In this document: piece after piece, positions 32,473 to 41,778 of the stretch | Position numbering within the stretch: the stretch's first letter is position 1 | Layout of the letters: each line of letters begins with the position of its first letter | From: Gordonia oryzae | GTDB lineage: Bacteria > Actinomycetota > Actinomycetes > Mycobacteriales > Mycobacteriaceae | DNA: 64,000 nucleotides | Direction: 5' to 3' | Assembly (NCBI RefSeq): GCF_003797185.1 | Contig: NZ_RKMH01000002.1 | Coordinates: forward strand, 359,407-423,406 | Made by a program: the position numbers and the translations under genes | The notes under the pieces: model-generated | Told to the model about the DNA's origin: nothing | Seen by the model: the letters and a program-made list of their open reading frames with translations, nothing else | Databases searched by the model: none

Positions 32473-33486
32473 ATGATCCATGCACGAGGTCTCGTGCAGA
32501 CCTTCCACACCGGACGCGGTAAACAGAAACGAGAGGTGCGCGCTGTCGACGGGGTCGACCTCGACATCGCCGAGGGAGAGGTCGTCGGCTTCCTCGGACC
32601 CAATGGTGCCGGGAAGACGACGACGCTACGAATGCTGACCACACTGCTGCGGCCCACCGCGGGCACCGCGACAGTCAACGGCTACGACGTGGTGCGTGAC
32701 GCGGTGATGGTGCGGCGGAGCATTGGCTACGTGTCACAGGCCGGCGGAACGTTCAGTCAAGCGCAGGCCGGGGACGAGGTCGTCGATCACGGCATGCTGT
32801 ACGGCATGTCGCGCGCCGACGCCACCCGACGCGGCCACGCGCTCTTCGAGCAGCTCCAACTCGACGGACTCTGGGAACGTATGCCCAAGAACATGTCCGG
32901 CGGCCAGAAGCGACGCCTCGACATTGCCATGGGACTCGTTCACGACCCGACCCTGGTCTTCCTCGACGAGCCGACCACCGGTCTCGACCCGCAGGCCCGG
33001 GCCAATCTGTGGGACCACATTCGGCGGCTGCGTACCGATCACGGGGCGACGATCTTCTTGACGACCCACTACCTCGACGAGGCCGACGAACTCTCTGATC
33101 GCATCCTCATCATCGACAACGGCCGGATCGTGGCGGCCGACACCGCCGACAACCTCAAGTCCCGGGTGTCCGGTGATCTCGTCGACCTCGAGATCTCCAA
33201 TGCCGCGCAGGTGTCCACCGCGGCCGCCAAACTGGCGGTCATTGCGGGTTCGGTGGAGACCCTCGACCGCCACGTTCGCGGTCGGGTGCAGCACGCCGGC
33301 CGTCATGTCCCGTCGTTGCTCCGTGAATTGACCTCGGAATCCATCGAATTGGATTCCATCGAGATCATCCGACCAACCCTCGACGATGTCTTCCTCACCA
33401 TCACCGGCAGATCCTTGCGCGACGCCGAAGCCACGACGGACAACGCTGCGGAGACCGAGATCGAGAACGAAGGAGTACTGCGATGA
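32473..33486 (+). CDS. ABC transporter ATP-binding protein (DrrA-like)
   Basis: A 337-residue ATPase of a daunorubicin-resistance-type exporter. Walker A GFLGPNGAGKTTTLRML, signature NMSGGQKRRLDIAMGL, Walker B LVFLDEPTTGLDPQARAN and H-loop TTHYLDEADELSD. A DrrA-type C-terminal domain (PTLDDVFLTITGRSLRD) is present. ATG 32473 follows GAGAGGGA. The stop overlaps the ATG of the permease (ATGA), so the two form one complex. The substrate is unknown; flanking KAS III genes hint at a lipid or polyketide but do not prove it. Confidence 0.92.
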   Translation: MIHARGLVQTFHTGRGKQKREVRAVDGVDLDIAEGEVVGFLGPNGAGKTTTLRMLTTLLRPTAGTATVNGYDVVRDAVMVRRSIGYVSQAGGTFSQAQAGDEVVDHGMLYGMSRADATRRGHALFEQLQLDGLWERMPKNMSGGQKRRLDIAMGLVHDPTLVFLDEPTTGLDPQARANLWDHIRRLRTDHGATIFLTTHYLDEADELSDRILIIDNGRIVAADTADNLKSRVSGDLVDLEISNAAQVSTAAAKLAVIAGSVETLDRHVRGRVQHAGRHVPSLLRELTSESIELDSIEIIRPTLDDVFLTITGRSLRDAEATTDNAAETEIENEGVLR

Positions 33487-34244
33487 CTTTCCTGCGCGAA
33501 TCCCACATCGTGTTCCGCCGCCAGATCCGGATGAACCTGCGCAATCCCGCATGGGTGGTGATCGGGGTCCTGCAGCCGGTGCTCTATCTCGTGTTGTTCG
33601 GACCGCTGCTCTCACCTCTGGTGGCCCAATTCCCCGGTGGCACAGACAATCCGTATACCTTCCTGGTTCCCGGCCTGCTCGTGCAGCTCGGCATGTTTGG
33701 GGCGATGTTCGCCGGATTCAGCCTCATCGGCGAATGGCGCGAAGGTGTCATCGAGGCCGAGCGGGTGACTCCGGCGAGCCGTACCGCGTTGCTCGCGGGC
33801 CGGTTGATGCGAGACCTCCTGCAACTGTTCGTGCAGGCGCTGATCCTGGTGCTGCTCGGCTGGGCGATGGGGATGCGCGGCTCGGTGATCGGGGTGATCG
33901 TCGGCATCGTGATCACTCTGCTCATCGGCGGGGCCTGTGCGGCGGCGTCGAATGCGTTGGCGCTCACCACCAAGAGTGAAGACGTGATGGCTCCGGTGAT
34001 CAACATGGTGTTGATGCCGGTGCTGCTGCTGTCGGGCATTTTGCTGCCGATGACCCTCGGTCCGGCCTGGTTGCAGCGGCTCAGCGACTTCATGCCCTTC
34101 CGCTGGATCGTCGACGGCGTCCGCGACACCTTCGGCGGTGACATCGCGACGATGGCGGTGCTGTGGTCGGTGCTCGCCGCGGCGGTGCTCGCGGCACTCG
34201 GGACCTGGTGGGGGACATCGGTGTTCCGGAAGGAGAATGCCTGA
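33483..34244 (+). CDS. ABC-2 type permease (DrrB-like)
   Basis: A 253-residue membrane protein with six predicted hydrophobic segments and the ABC-2 family layout: an amphipathic N-terminus (LRESHIVFRRQIRMNLRNP), GEWREGVIEAERVTPASR in the cytoplasmic loop, MPVLLLSGILLPM, and MPFRWIVDGVRD before the last segment. It starts at ATG 33483, overlapping the ATPase gene by four bases, and completes a DrrAB-type exporter. Confidence 0.91.
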   Translation: MTFLRESHIVFRRQIRMNLRNPAWVVIGVLQPVLYLVLFGPLLSPLVAQFPGGTDNPYTFLVPGLLVQLGMFGAMFAGFSLIGEWREGVIEAERVTPASRTALLAGRLMRDLLQLFVQALILVLLGWAMGMRGSVIGVIVGIVITLLIGGACAAASNALALTTKSEDVMAPVINMVLMPVLLLSGILLPMTLGPAWLQRLSDFMPFRWIVDGVRDTFGGDIATMAVLWSVLAAAVLAALGTWWGTSVFRKENA

Positions 34245-34305
34245 CGGTGCCGGCGCGGCGTCGTAGGTCACTCTCGTCCCGAGACCTCAAGCGGAGATTC
34301 CCCGG

Positions 34306-36015
34306 TCATGGGCCGATCGACGAGACGCCGTCTGGACCGCCCGTACCGAAGATCAAGGAACCAGCGCTGCGCAGCGTCTGTCCGTCGCTCTGAAACTGCC
34401 ACGCCTGTGCTCCGGTGGCGAGGTCGTAGGCGGTCAGGGTGGGTCCTCGACTTGTGATCAGACGTTTCCCGTCGGTGCTGAGGACGTCGGTTGTCGACTG
34501 GGTGGGACCGATCGCGACGGGTACCGAGCGGACGGCTCCGGTCAACGGATCGAACAGTTGCAGTGGGCCGTCCGGGTGAGGGTTGCCGTCGTCGGTGCTC
34601 GGTTGCGACGAATGGCCGCCAAGGCCGAGGCGTGCGCCCAACAGATCCCCGACCATCACGGCCGACAGCCGCACCCCGTTGAACTCCGAACCTGTTCGGC
34701 GCCAGATGATATGGCCGGTCCGTGGGTTGGCCGCGCCGATGATGTGCGAGGTCTTGCCGATGTCGGCCGCGATGCGTCCCAGCACAGGGGCCGCAGGTGC
34801 AGGTGATCCGGAGTCGTCGTTCTGCGCTGCCGGTGCCCAACCCTGCAACGACGCTGTCTTGGTGCCGTCGACCGAGTAGAAGTCGGTGCCGGTGCCCTGA
34901 GGATTGATCACGGCCACACCGCCCTGATAGACGGTGAAGGGGACCGCGGGAAATCGCGGGATGGACGATCGGCTCAGCGAGACGATCTGTTTGCCGTCGG
35001 AAGCGCGCAGCAGCGACACCTCATTAGTATTCGGTAACGGGGAGTCGGCTTGTACGATAACCGGCTGGTCGGCGGCGACGCCCGAGCCCTGACCCGACCA
35101 AGTCACCGTGCCGTTGGTGTCGGTGGCGATCACCGCTCCCGGTGAGGTGGACGAGCCATAGGTCACGACGAAGCGATCACCGACGGCGTGCACACCCTGA
35201 ACGGCGCTCGGCTGCCACGGTAGCGGGGTGTCGGCGATACGGGTGCCGGAGTGCGCGTCGAGTACCAGGAGGGTTTCTGGCGCTGTCTCCGATGCTGCTG
35301 TGGTACAGGCGATTCGGGTGTCGGTGGCACCGCACAGGTCGACGAATCGGCCCGGTGGCACCTCCTGACGGAATCGCGTACGTCCGGTGGCCGAGTCGAC
35401 CACGGTCACCGAGGGTGACCGCTCCGCGCTCCCGAGGACCAGTGCAGTTGCGCTCGCGCCCCACCATCCGGGCACGGCGGCGCCGGCCGACCACTTCGCC
35501 GACGGCTCGGCGGGCATCGAGGCCACGTCGTTTGATGATGGGCGCGGGATGGACTCGATCTCCTCTGCGTGCACGGTATCGTCGCCGGGAGCCAGTGCGG
35601 CCGTGGCGGAATCGCTGCCGCCGTCCGATCCGGCGACGACGATCACCGCCGCGATTGCGATGACGACGACGAACGCCACCGACCCCAGTGCGACCCACAG
35701 CCAGGTACGGCCCGAAGATCCGGTGAGCGTGGGACCGTCAGGGGCCGGGGGTGCGGGCCACGGGTAGCCCGGCGCCTGGTGTGCCGGTGTTTGGTAGACC
35801 TGCGCCGGATATCCCGGCCCCGGGCCGCCAGGTCCGGCGTATCCCGGCTCAAGATGGGGATGTGGAAATCCGGGCTGTGGAAATCCGGTGGCGGGATACT
35901 CGGGCTGTGGATATCCGCCAGTCGGTTGGTCGGTCGCCGGTTGGTTGGTCGCCGGTTGGTTGGGCAGAGCGGGGTGTTGCGGCGGTTCCGCAGGCGTCGT
36001 CACGCCGAAGACCAT
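34306..36015 (-). CDS. Membrane-anchored PQQ-like beta-propeller protein
   Basis: A 569-residue protein in three parts. Residues 1-95 form a cytoplasmic, Pro/Gln/Tyr/Gly-rich tail with repeated QPAT and GYP units. Residues 105-130 form one membrane helix (TWLWVALGSVAFVVVIAIAAVIVVAG). The rest is an extracytoplasmic beta-propeller with recurring SATGRTRF, TDTNGTVTW, LRASDGKQIV and YDLATGAQAW blades. Such proteins are common next to secretion or envelope genes in mycolata; the ligand is unknown. ATG 36015 is chosen; further upstream the frame is open but not protein-like. It is convergent with the DrrB-like gene. Confidence 0.8.
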   Translation of the reverse strand: MVFGVTTPAEPPQHPALPNQPATNQPATDQPTGGYPQPEYPATGFPQPGFPHPHLEPGYAGPGGPGPGYPAQVYQTPAHQAPGYPWPAPPAPDGPTLTGSSGRTWLWVALGSVAFVVVIAIAAVIVVAGSDGGSDSATAALAPGDDTVHAEEIESIPRPSSNDVASMPAEPSAKWSAGAAVPGWWGASATALVLGSAERSPSVTVVDSATGRTRFRQEVPPGRFVDLCGATDTRIACTTAASETAPETLLVLDAHSGTRIADTPLPWQPSAVQGVHAVGDRFVVTYGSSTSPGAVIATDTNGTVTWSGQGSGVAADQPVIVQADSPLPNTNEVSLLRASDGKQIVSLSRSSIPRFPAVPFTVYQGGVAVINPQGTGTDFYSVDGTKTASLQGWAPAAQNDDSGSPAPAAPVLGRIAADIGKTSHIIGAANPRTGHIIWRRTGSEFNGVRLSAVMVGDLLGARLGLGGHSSQPSTDDGNPHPDGPLQLFDPLTGAVRSVPVAIGPTQSTTDVLSTDGKRLITSRGPTLTAYDLATGAQAWQFQSDGQTLRSAGSLIFGTGGPDGVSSIGP

Positions 36016-36049
36016 AGCCGATAGCCCATCGCTCGGTGACTCCCGCGCG

Positions 36050-36104
36050 TCGATTTCCCTCCTGCGCGCCGAGTTCGTTGCTCGGGAGGTAAAACGACCA
36101 GCGC
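36050..36104. repeat. Degenerate member of the GTTTC/TTCCCGC hairpin repeat family
   Basis: CGATTTCCCTCCTGCGCGCC followed by CTCGGGAGGTAAAACGACC forms an imperfect inverted repeat. Its layout and closing CAGCG resemble the better hairpins at 36,897 and 46,963. Confidence 0.4.
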
Positions 36105-36161
36105 GAGCCTCAACTCGGTGTCGAAGGGAACCGCACCGACGCCGACTGCGTCGAACCGTAC

Positions 36162-36870
36162 ATGACTGCATATCCACATGACCGCTACGGGCTCATTCGT
36201 AGGGATGCCGCTCTGCGGCGCGGCATTTCGGACAGTTGCCGCGCCCGCGACGTGAAAGCAGGCCAGTTGATTTCACTCATTCCGGGCGTCAACGTCGAAC
36301 CCAGTGCGGATTTCGACGGGCATGAAGGCGCCCAGAAGTTGCACCGGCTCAAGGCAATCGCGGTCGCCCCCTCGGAGATCGCACGTCGGTTGCCGCTGAG
36401 TCACTCGTCAGCGGCGGCGATGCTCGGACTCCCGCTGCTCAAACCCGACCTCGCGCGAGTGCACGTCACCACCGGTTTACCCGGAGGTGGTTCGGTTCGC
36501 GTTGACCTCGGCGACGGGGCAGGCCGAAAGTGTCGGGGAGTCGTGGAGTTGCGCGCAGGTCATCGACGCCCGGTATCCGGCGCCCCGACAGCAGCATCGC
36601 ATCCGGGCCGCCTCCGGATCGACCTACGTCACCGATGTCGATGAGGAGTGGCTGGTGGTCGGCGAGTACGACGGCCTGATCAAGTGCGGTCGTCTGTGCA
36701 TGCCCGGTGAATCGATTGCCGATGCGGGGATCCGAGAGAAGTTGCGCGAGGACGAGATTCGCGACACCGGACCACGGTTTGTCCGCTGGACCTGGAACGA
36801 CCTCGAAAGGGATGCGTTCATTCCCCGGTTGCATCGCAGACTCGCGCCACTCGGCGTTGTCGCCGCGTGA
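36162..36870 (+). pseudogene. AbiEi-like / DUF559-type protein gene with internal deletion
   Basis: The first part (from ATG 36162) reads YGLIRRDAALRRGISDS, QLISLIPGVNVEPSADF, LARVHVTTGLPGGG: the N-terminal AbiEi-antitoxin-like DNA-binding region of a protein family common in Gordonia-type genomes. From about 36,490 the matching C-terminus continues in another frame: TGQAESVGESWSCAQVIDAR, EEWLVVGEYDGLIKCGRL, GIREKLREDEIRDTG, a Vsr/DUF559-like nuclease fold. About 100 middle residues expected in full-length relatives are absent. A deletion with frame change is therefore likely, making this inactive. Family details are from memory. Confidence 0.7.
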
Positions 36871-36896
36871 CTGCTCACGACACTTCCGCTCGTCGA

Positions 36897-36936
36897 TTTC
36901 GTTCCCGCGCAACGAATTCGCCACGCGGGAACGAAA
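36897..36936. repeat. Perfect 13-bp inverted repeat between convergent genes (hairpin repeat family)
   Basis: TTTCGTTCCCGCG, a 14-base loop, then CGCGGGAACGAAA. It lies between the broken AbiEi-like gene and the second KAS III gene and could act as a bidirectional terminator. The sequence closely resembles the hairpin at 46,963-47,010, which suggests a dispersed element. Confidence 0.65.
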
Positions 36937-36953
36937 CAGTTCAGCGGTAAGCC

Positions 36954-38024
36954 TCAGCCCAGCTCGTCGAAGCTCGTGATCGCCGGCGCCGGTGGGAGAG
37001 TGACGATCGCGCCCGCGTAGGAGAGCCCCGCACCGAAACCGAGCAGCATCGCGGTCTGGCCGCCGCGGGCCTTGCCGGTCGCGAGCATCTCCTCCATGGC
37101 CAGCGGAATCGACGCCGCCGAGGTGTTGCCGGTGTTCTCGATGTCGTTGGCCATGGGGAGGTCGTCGGGGAATCCGAGGTTCTTCTTCATGAGCTCGTTG
37201 ATGCGGGCGTTCGCCTGATGGGGGATGAACACCTCGATGTCCTCGATGCCCACACCGGAGGTTTCGATGACCGCGGCCAACGCCTTGGGCAGGGTGATCG
37301 CCGCCCAGCGGAACACGCGCGGGCCCTGCATCGTGACGACCATCCGGCCGACGGGGTCGCTCTCGGGATCCTTGTGCTGATACTCCTGCGCGCGGTCCAT
37401 GTAGGCGGGGATGTCGTAGTTCTGTCCGATGGCCTCGGCATTTTCACCGTCGGAACCCCACACGGTAGGGGAGATGCCGTTGTCCTCGCTCGGCCCGACG
37501 ACCACCGCGCCGGCGCCGTCGCCGAAGATGAAGGCGGTGTTGCGGTCGGTGGGTTCCATGACCACCGACATCGTCTCCACCCCGACCACCAGCACATACC
37601 GCGCCGACCCGGCCCGCACCGTATCGGCCGCGACACCCAGGGCGTATCCGAACCCGCCGCAGCCGGCGGCGATGTCGTAGGCGGGGATGCCGTTGAGGCC
37701 GATGTCGAAGGCGACGATCGGGCCGCCGTGCGGGATCTTGGTCTTCCAGCTGTTGGTCGCCAGGATCAGCGCACCGATCTCCTCCTTGGCCACACCGGAG
37801 TTGCTGATGGCGCGTTCGGCGGCGGCAGCGGCCATCGAGCGGGCGCTCTCGTCGCCACTGATCCAGCGGCGGTTACGAATACCGCTGCGCTCATAGATCC
37901 ATTCGTCGGTGCTGTCGAGGACCTCGCACACCTCGTCGTTGCTGACCAGCCGCCTTGGCCGGTACGCGCCGATGCCCAGCATCGCGACGTTACGGTGTCC
38001 GGTGTTCGCTGCGAGTTTCGCCAC
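36954..38024 (-). CDS. 3-oxoacyl-ACP synthase III (FabH-like), paralogue 2
   Basis: A 356-residue KAS III with the triad Cys (DIAAGCGGFGYALG), His (FIPHQANARINE) and Asn ([14 protein letters not shown]). It shares long blocks with paralogue 1 ([38 protein letters not shown]) but is 18 residues longer, partly from an insertion around AYMDRAQEYQHKDPESD. It also has a divergent substrate-side segment (TNSWKTKIPHGG). The start is GTG 38024, preceded by AAGGGAAC; the frame is open upstream. It lies upstream of no gene on its strand and is 75 bases from pth. Confidence 0.9.
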   Translation of the reverse strand: MAKLAANTGHRNVAMLGIGAYRPRRLVSNDEVCEVLDSTDEWIYERSGIRNRRWISGDESARSMAAAAAERAISNSGVAKEEIGALILATNSWKTKIPHGGPIVAFDIGLNGIPAYDIAAGCGGFGYALGVAADTVRAGSARYVLVVGVETMSVVMEPTDRNTAFIFGDGAGAVVVGPSEDNGISPTVWGSDGENAEAIGQNYDIPAYMDRAQEYQHKDPESDPVGRMVVTMQGPRVFRWAAITLPKALAAVIETSGVGIEDIEVFIPHQANARINELMKKNLGFPDDLPMANDIENTGNTSAASIPLAMEEMLATGKARGGQTAMLLGFGAGLSYAGAIVTLPPAPAITSFDELG

Positions 38025-38099
38025 GTGTCGTTCCCTTCGGGTTGCGCCGGGAGAGATTCTATGTGCTTCTGTTCTCACGCCTTGGCGCCGACGCGGCGA

Positions 38100-38666
38100 T
38101 CACCAGGCGTGCACGGTGTTCTGCGCGGACTCCAGACCTGCCGAGAGCAGCAGTTCGACGGCGTCGGCGCCGTGTTCGATCAGCAGATCGACGTCGGCAC
38201 GCGCGGCCGACGGAAATGGTTTCAGCACGAAATCGGCCGGATCCTGGCGTCCCGGTGGCCGCCCGATTCCCAGCCGGACCCGCAGGTAGTCGCGGGTGCC
38301 GACGGACTGGCTCACCGACCGCAGACCGTTGTGGCCGCCCTCGCCGCCGCCGCGTTTGAGCCGGACCAGACCGAAGTCGATGTCGAGTTCGTCGTGCAGC
38401 ACGATCACCTCGTCCGGTGAGACCGAATAGAACTTGGCCAGCGGCCCGATCTGACGACCGACGGTGTTCATGTAGGTCCGCGCCTTGGCCACCAACACCG
38501 AACCGCCGGCGAGAGGTATCGATGCGACCTCGGCGCCGGAGCGCTTGTGCACCGAATACCGCCCACCGGCGGAGGTGACCAGATGATCGGCGACCATGGC
38601 GCCGATGTTGTGGCGTGTCTTCTCGTACTTCGGACCCGGATTACCCAGTCCGACGATGAGTTTCAC
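38100..38666 (-). CDS. pth: Peptidyl-tRNA hydrolase
   Basis: Releases tRNA from peptidyl-tRNA that has dropped off the ribosome. It is 188 residues. Motifs: [18 protein letters not shown] with the catalytic His near residue 20, [21 protein letters not shown] and [10 protein letters not shown]. The length is typical. It is ten bases downstream of rplY, so one transcript is likely, as in mycobacteria. Confidence 0.95.
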   Translation of the reverse strand: MKLIVGLGNPGPKYEKTRHNIGAMVADHLVTSAGGRYSVHKRSGAEVASIPLAGGSVLVAKARTYMNTVGRQIGPLAKFYSVSPDEVIVLHDELDIDFGLVRLKRGGGEGGHNGLRSVSQSVGTRDYLRVRLGIGRPPGRQDPADFVLKPFPSAARADVDLLIEHGADAVELLLSAGLESAQNTVHAW

Positions 38667-38675
38667 GTGTCAGGG

Positions 38676-39302
38676 TCACTCGGACCCGCCGTCGGATTCC
38701 TCGCTGGGCACCTCGGCGCCGGCGTCGACAGCCTCGGCCTCGAGGTCGGCGGCGCTCGGGGCCTCGTTCACGGCGACGATGAGGGTCTCCGCGTCGGTGA
38801 CCAGCGTGACGCCCTCGGGCAGCACGAGATCCGAGGCGTGGATGGCGATGCCGGCTTCCTTGCCCTCGACGTCGACAACGATCTGCTCGGGGATCGAGAG
38901 CACGTCGGCCTCGATCTCGATGGTGTTGGCGTCCTGGGTGACCAGGGTGCCGGAAGCGGCGTCACCCTCGACGACGATGTTGACCTCGACGCTGACCTTC
39001 TCGCCGCGCTTGATCACGAGCAGGTCAGCGTGCTCGATGTGGTTGCGGATCGGGTGGACGTCGACCTGCTTGGTCAGGGCGAGCTGCTTGGTGCCCTCGA
39101 TATCGAGATCGATGACGGCGTTGATGCCGTTGTTGCGCAAGATCGCGGCGAAGTCGCGGGCCGGGAGGTTCAGGTGCTGCGGGTCGGAACCGTGGCCGTA
39201 CAGCACAGCGGGGACCTGGCCCTCGCGGCGGGCGCGACGTGCGGCGCCCTTGCCCGTGGCGGTGCGGGTGGTGACGGTCAGAGCGTTGGCTTGAGTGGCC
39301 AT
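38676..39302 (-). CDS. rplY: 50S ribosomal protein L25/general stress protein Ctc
   Basis: Binds 5S rRNA in the large subunit. It is 208 residues: an N-terminal L25 domain ([21 protein letters not shown]) and the C-terminal TL5/Ctc domain ([31 protein letters not shown]), ending in an acidic tail ([12 protein letters not shown]). ATG 39302 has an AGGAGAACG ribosome site; in-frame sequence before it is not L25-like. The 269 bases upstream to the epoxide-hydrolase-like gene hold no gene I recognise. Confidence 0.95.
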   Translation of the reverse strand: MATQANALTVTTRTATGKGAARRARREGQVPAVLYGHGSDPQHLNLPARDFAAILRNNGINAVIDLDIEGTKQLALTKQVDVHPIRNHIEHADLLVIKRGEKVSVEVNIVVEGDAASGTLVTQDANTIEIEADVLSIPEQIVVDVEGKEAGIAIHASDLVLPEGVTLVTDAETLIVAVNEAPSAADLEAEAVDAGAEVPSEESDGGSE

Positions 39303-39571
39303 GAGACGTTCTCCTCGTGTGGCGGGACCGGTCGGCCGGTCGTCAGTGGTGCTTCCCGGCGCGACGGCGCCCCACACCACGGCCGCGTCGGTGCGCACAA
39401 GGGCACCGCAGAAGACGTGCGATGGTCGCGCCGATCACGGTGATCACTCACCCTCGCCGAGACAACCCGAACAGACTAGCCGATGAGCTGCGCCGATGTC
39501 ATATCGCGCCGCGCTGATCGGCTTCTGCGCGATCGCCTGTGCCGTTGACGGAGCCGGGCATACTGGCGGCC

Positions 39572-40027
39572 ATGACCTCACGCACTCCCATCGACATCGT
39601 CACCGGCTTCCTCGACGGGCTCGCGCGTGGTGACAGCGACACCGCCTGCCTCGATCTCGCCGACGCCGTTGTCTATACGAATGTGTCCCTGGCGACCATT
39701 CGTGGGCGCAGGCCGGTCACCAGGATCTTCGGTGCGATGGATTCCTCGCCGGTCTGCTTCGACTACCGGATGGTCAACGTGTCCTCCGACGACACCGTCG
39801 TGCTGACCGAACGAGTCGACCAGATCAGTGTCGGCCGATTGCACGTGCAGTTCTGGGTGTGCGGGCGTTTCGAAGTGGTCGACGGCCAGATCACGGTGTG
39901 GCGGGACTACTTCGACTACTTCGACATTGCCAAGGCGTTTCTGCGGGGCGTGGTAGGAGTGCTCGTCGCGTCGGCCGTGCGTCCGCTGACCGGTCGATCG
40001 ACGGCCGGACGTGCCCTCGCCGAGTGA
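39572..40027 (+). CDS. Limonene-1,2-epoxide hydrolase-family protein
   Basis: A 151-residue SnoaL-fold protein. The LEH catalytic residues can be placed: Arg and Asp in LTERVDQISVG and Asp in VWRDYFDYFD, the same arrangement as in limonene epoxide hydrolase and mycobacterial EphG. It probably hydrolyses an epoxide of a lipid or terpene. ATG 39572 is preferred to a GTG eleven codons earlier. The following TM2 gene starts 27 bases on. Confidence 0.82.
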   Translation: MTSRTPIDIVTGFLDGLARGDSDTACLDLADAVVYTNVSLATIRGRRPVTRIFGAMDSSPVCFDYRMVNVSSDDTVVLTERVDQISVGRLHVQFWVCGRFEVVDGQITVWRDYFDYFDIAKAFLRGVVGVLVASAVRPLTGRSTAGRALAE

Positions 40028-40054
40028 TGGGGCGAACGCCTACCATTGCTGCCC

Positions 40055-40477
40055 ATGAGCTTCCAGCAACCACCCACTTACGGTTTCGGGCAATCGGCGG
40101 GCGGTACGTTCTACGTCAACGTCCTCGGCCAGGAGCGCGGGCCGCTCGGTATCACCGATCTGCAGCACATGGCGCTCGCGGGACAGCTCAAGAGCAGCAC
40201 TTACATCCGCGCCGCCGAGGCGCCCAACCCGTTCCCAGCCGGACAGATCCCTGGCTTGTTTTCCGACAAGAGCAAGCTCACCGCAGGGTTGTTGCAGATA
40301 TTCCTGGGTGGTTTCGGTGTCGGTCGCTTTTACACCGGTGACGTCGGTATTGCGATCGCGCAGATCGCGGTGACGTGGCTGACCTGCGGTTTCGGCGCGA
40401 TCTGGCCGCTGATCGACGGCATCATGATGCTCGTCGGCAAGGTGACCGACTCCGACGGCCGGCCGCTGGCCGACTGA
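40055..40477 (+). CDS. GYF_2/TM2 domain membrane protein
   Basis: A 140-residue protein with an N-terminal GYF_2-like domain (FYVNVLGQERGPLGITDLQH and YIRAAEAPNPFPAGQIPGL). Two membrane segments of the TM2 type follow: LTAGLLQIFLGGFGVGRFYTG, then IAIAQIAVTWLTCGFGAIWPLIDGIMMLVG. TM2 proteins are small inner-membrane proteins of unclear role. It is 27 bases upstream of the DUF2752 gene and probably in the same operon. Confidence 0.87.
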   Translation: MSFQQPPTYGFGQSAGGTFYVNVLGQERGPLGITDLQHMALAGQLKSSTYIRAAEAPNPFPAGQIPGLFSDKSKLTAGLLQIFLGGFGVGRFYTGDVGIAIAQIAVTWLTCGFGAIWPLIDGIMMLVGKVTDSDGRPLAD

Positions 40478-40504
40478 ATCGCACCGCCGCACCAGGACAC
40501 TGAC

Positions 40505-40915
40505 GTGACCGCGCACACCGACACCCGTACTCCGCGACCCGCGGCGAGTGAGATCGCCGCCGTCGTGGGGGTCGCCGGTATCGGTGTGGCGTGCGCGTTG
40601 AGCCCCTCAGGAATCGAGCACGGGCCGATCCTGTGCCCGTTCCGTCTGGTCACCGGACTGCCCTGCCCAGGATGCGGATTGACGCGGTCTTGGGTGTACG
40701 GAGTGCACGGCGACTGGGCGCAATCAGTTGCCGCGCACCCGTTCGGGCTGCCGATGATTGCCGCGATCCTCGTACTCGCGATCACCGTGGTGATCTGCCG
40801 GGTGACCCGTCGCCGACCACCCCGACTGGATTGGCTGTTGTGGAATCCGGTGGCCAAGGTGGTCGTGGCGGCGTGGCTGATCTTTGCGGTGGTGCGGATC
40901 CTCCTGGTCATCTGA
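40505..40915 (+). CDS. DUF2752 membrane protein
   Basis: A 136-residue membrane protein with the DUF2752 signature LCPFRLVTGLPCPGCGLTRSW (CPxCGxTR) and three hydrophobic segments. The function is unknown; such genes often sit beside TM2 proteins, as here. The start is GTG 40505. Its 3' end overlaps the tail of the asnB remnant on the opposite strand by about eight bases. Confidence 0.87.
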   Translation: MTAHTDTRTPRPAASEIAAVVGVAGIGVACALSPSGIEHGPILCPFRLVTGLPCPGCGLTRSWVYGVHGDWAQSVAAHPFGLPMIAAILVLAITVVICRVTRRRPPRLDWLLWNPVAKVVVAAWLIFAVVRILLVI

Positions 40916-41778
40916 CGCGTCGCTGGGCCGGCAGCGAGTGCTCAGTTCGGCACAGGTCCGCATAGCGCATGTTGATCCAGCGATACAGGTCGAGTACTCA
41001 ATCCATCTGGTTGGGCAGTGCCGTGTCGCAGGTTGCCGCGTCAGCGGCGTTCGTCGACGGCACCACGGGCAGTCGACCAGCGCAACCGTGTGATGATCGC
41101 GTTCGGCGATCATGTCGGTGAGCTGATCCTGCAACGTGTGGGTGTAGTTGGTGTCCTGCGCGGACGGAGAGAGAATCTTGGTGCCCTCGATCACCGACTC
41201 CGGCACCACTTGTGACCTCGCGTGTCGCAGTAGTCCTCTCCGGCCCGCCGACGGTCGTCATCGACAACGGGGTGTTGTCGACGTCGTGGGCGAGCAGGTG
41301 GTCGCAGTCGGGGTGCGAACCTCAAGTCGCACGGCATCGACGCGCGATCTTTGCGGTCCAACAGGATGCGGATGAACCGCGTCAGGTGCATGGTCAGTTC
41401 TTCGGTCTGCCAATCCCGGATGGCGAAGGCATAGATGCCATTGAGGTGATCGGCCACCGCGGCATCGCACTGCACCTAGCCCTGCGACACCACCTCGGTA
41501 TCTGAGTCGGCATCGAATTCGTTTCCGAGGGAAAGTAATTCGGTACGCAGCTCGCGAAAGTTGTACGTTTCGCCGTCCACGAACGCCACGGTACCGGCCA
41601 GGGTCGGCGCCGTCATCGGCTGATGATCGAGGGGAGGTCGATGATGGCCAGGCGTTGGTGACCCCGGCCCGACGTGGGGCTCGAGATACGCGCCGGCGTC
41701 GTCGGGGCCACGGAGCGGCGTCGTCGAGGTCATCGCCTCGATGACATGGCCCGCGCCGTCGATCGTGGTCGAACCCCG
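40908..41778 (-). pseudogene. asnB: Asparagine synthetase (glutamine-hydrolysing) remnant
   Basis: Fragments in several frames follow asnB order. RGPDDAGAYLEPHVG and FVDGETYNFRELRTELLSLG, then SDTEVV, come from the glutaminase domain. LNGIYAFAIRDWQTEEL continues it. ESVIEGTKILSPSAQDTNYT and QDQLTDMIAERDHHTVALVD come from the far C-terminal domain, ending near RWINMRYADLCRTEHS. The N-terminal nucleophile Cys region (MCGI) and most of the synthetase domain are missing, and at least three frame changes are needed. About 290 codons remain of an enzyme of roughly 600 or more residues. Clearly inactive. Confidence 0.75.
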
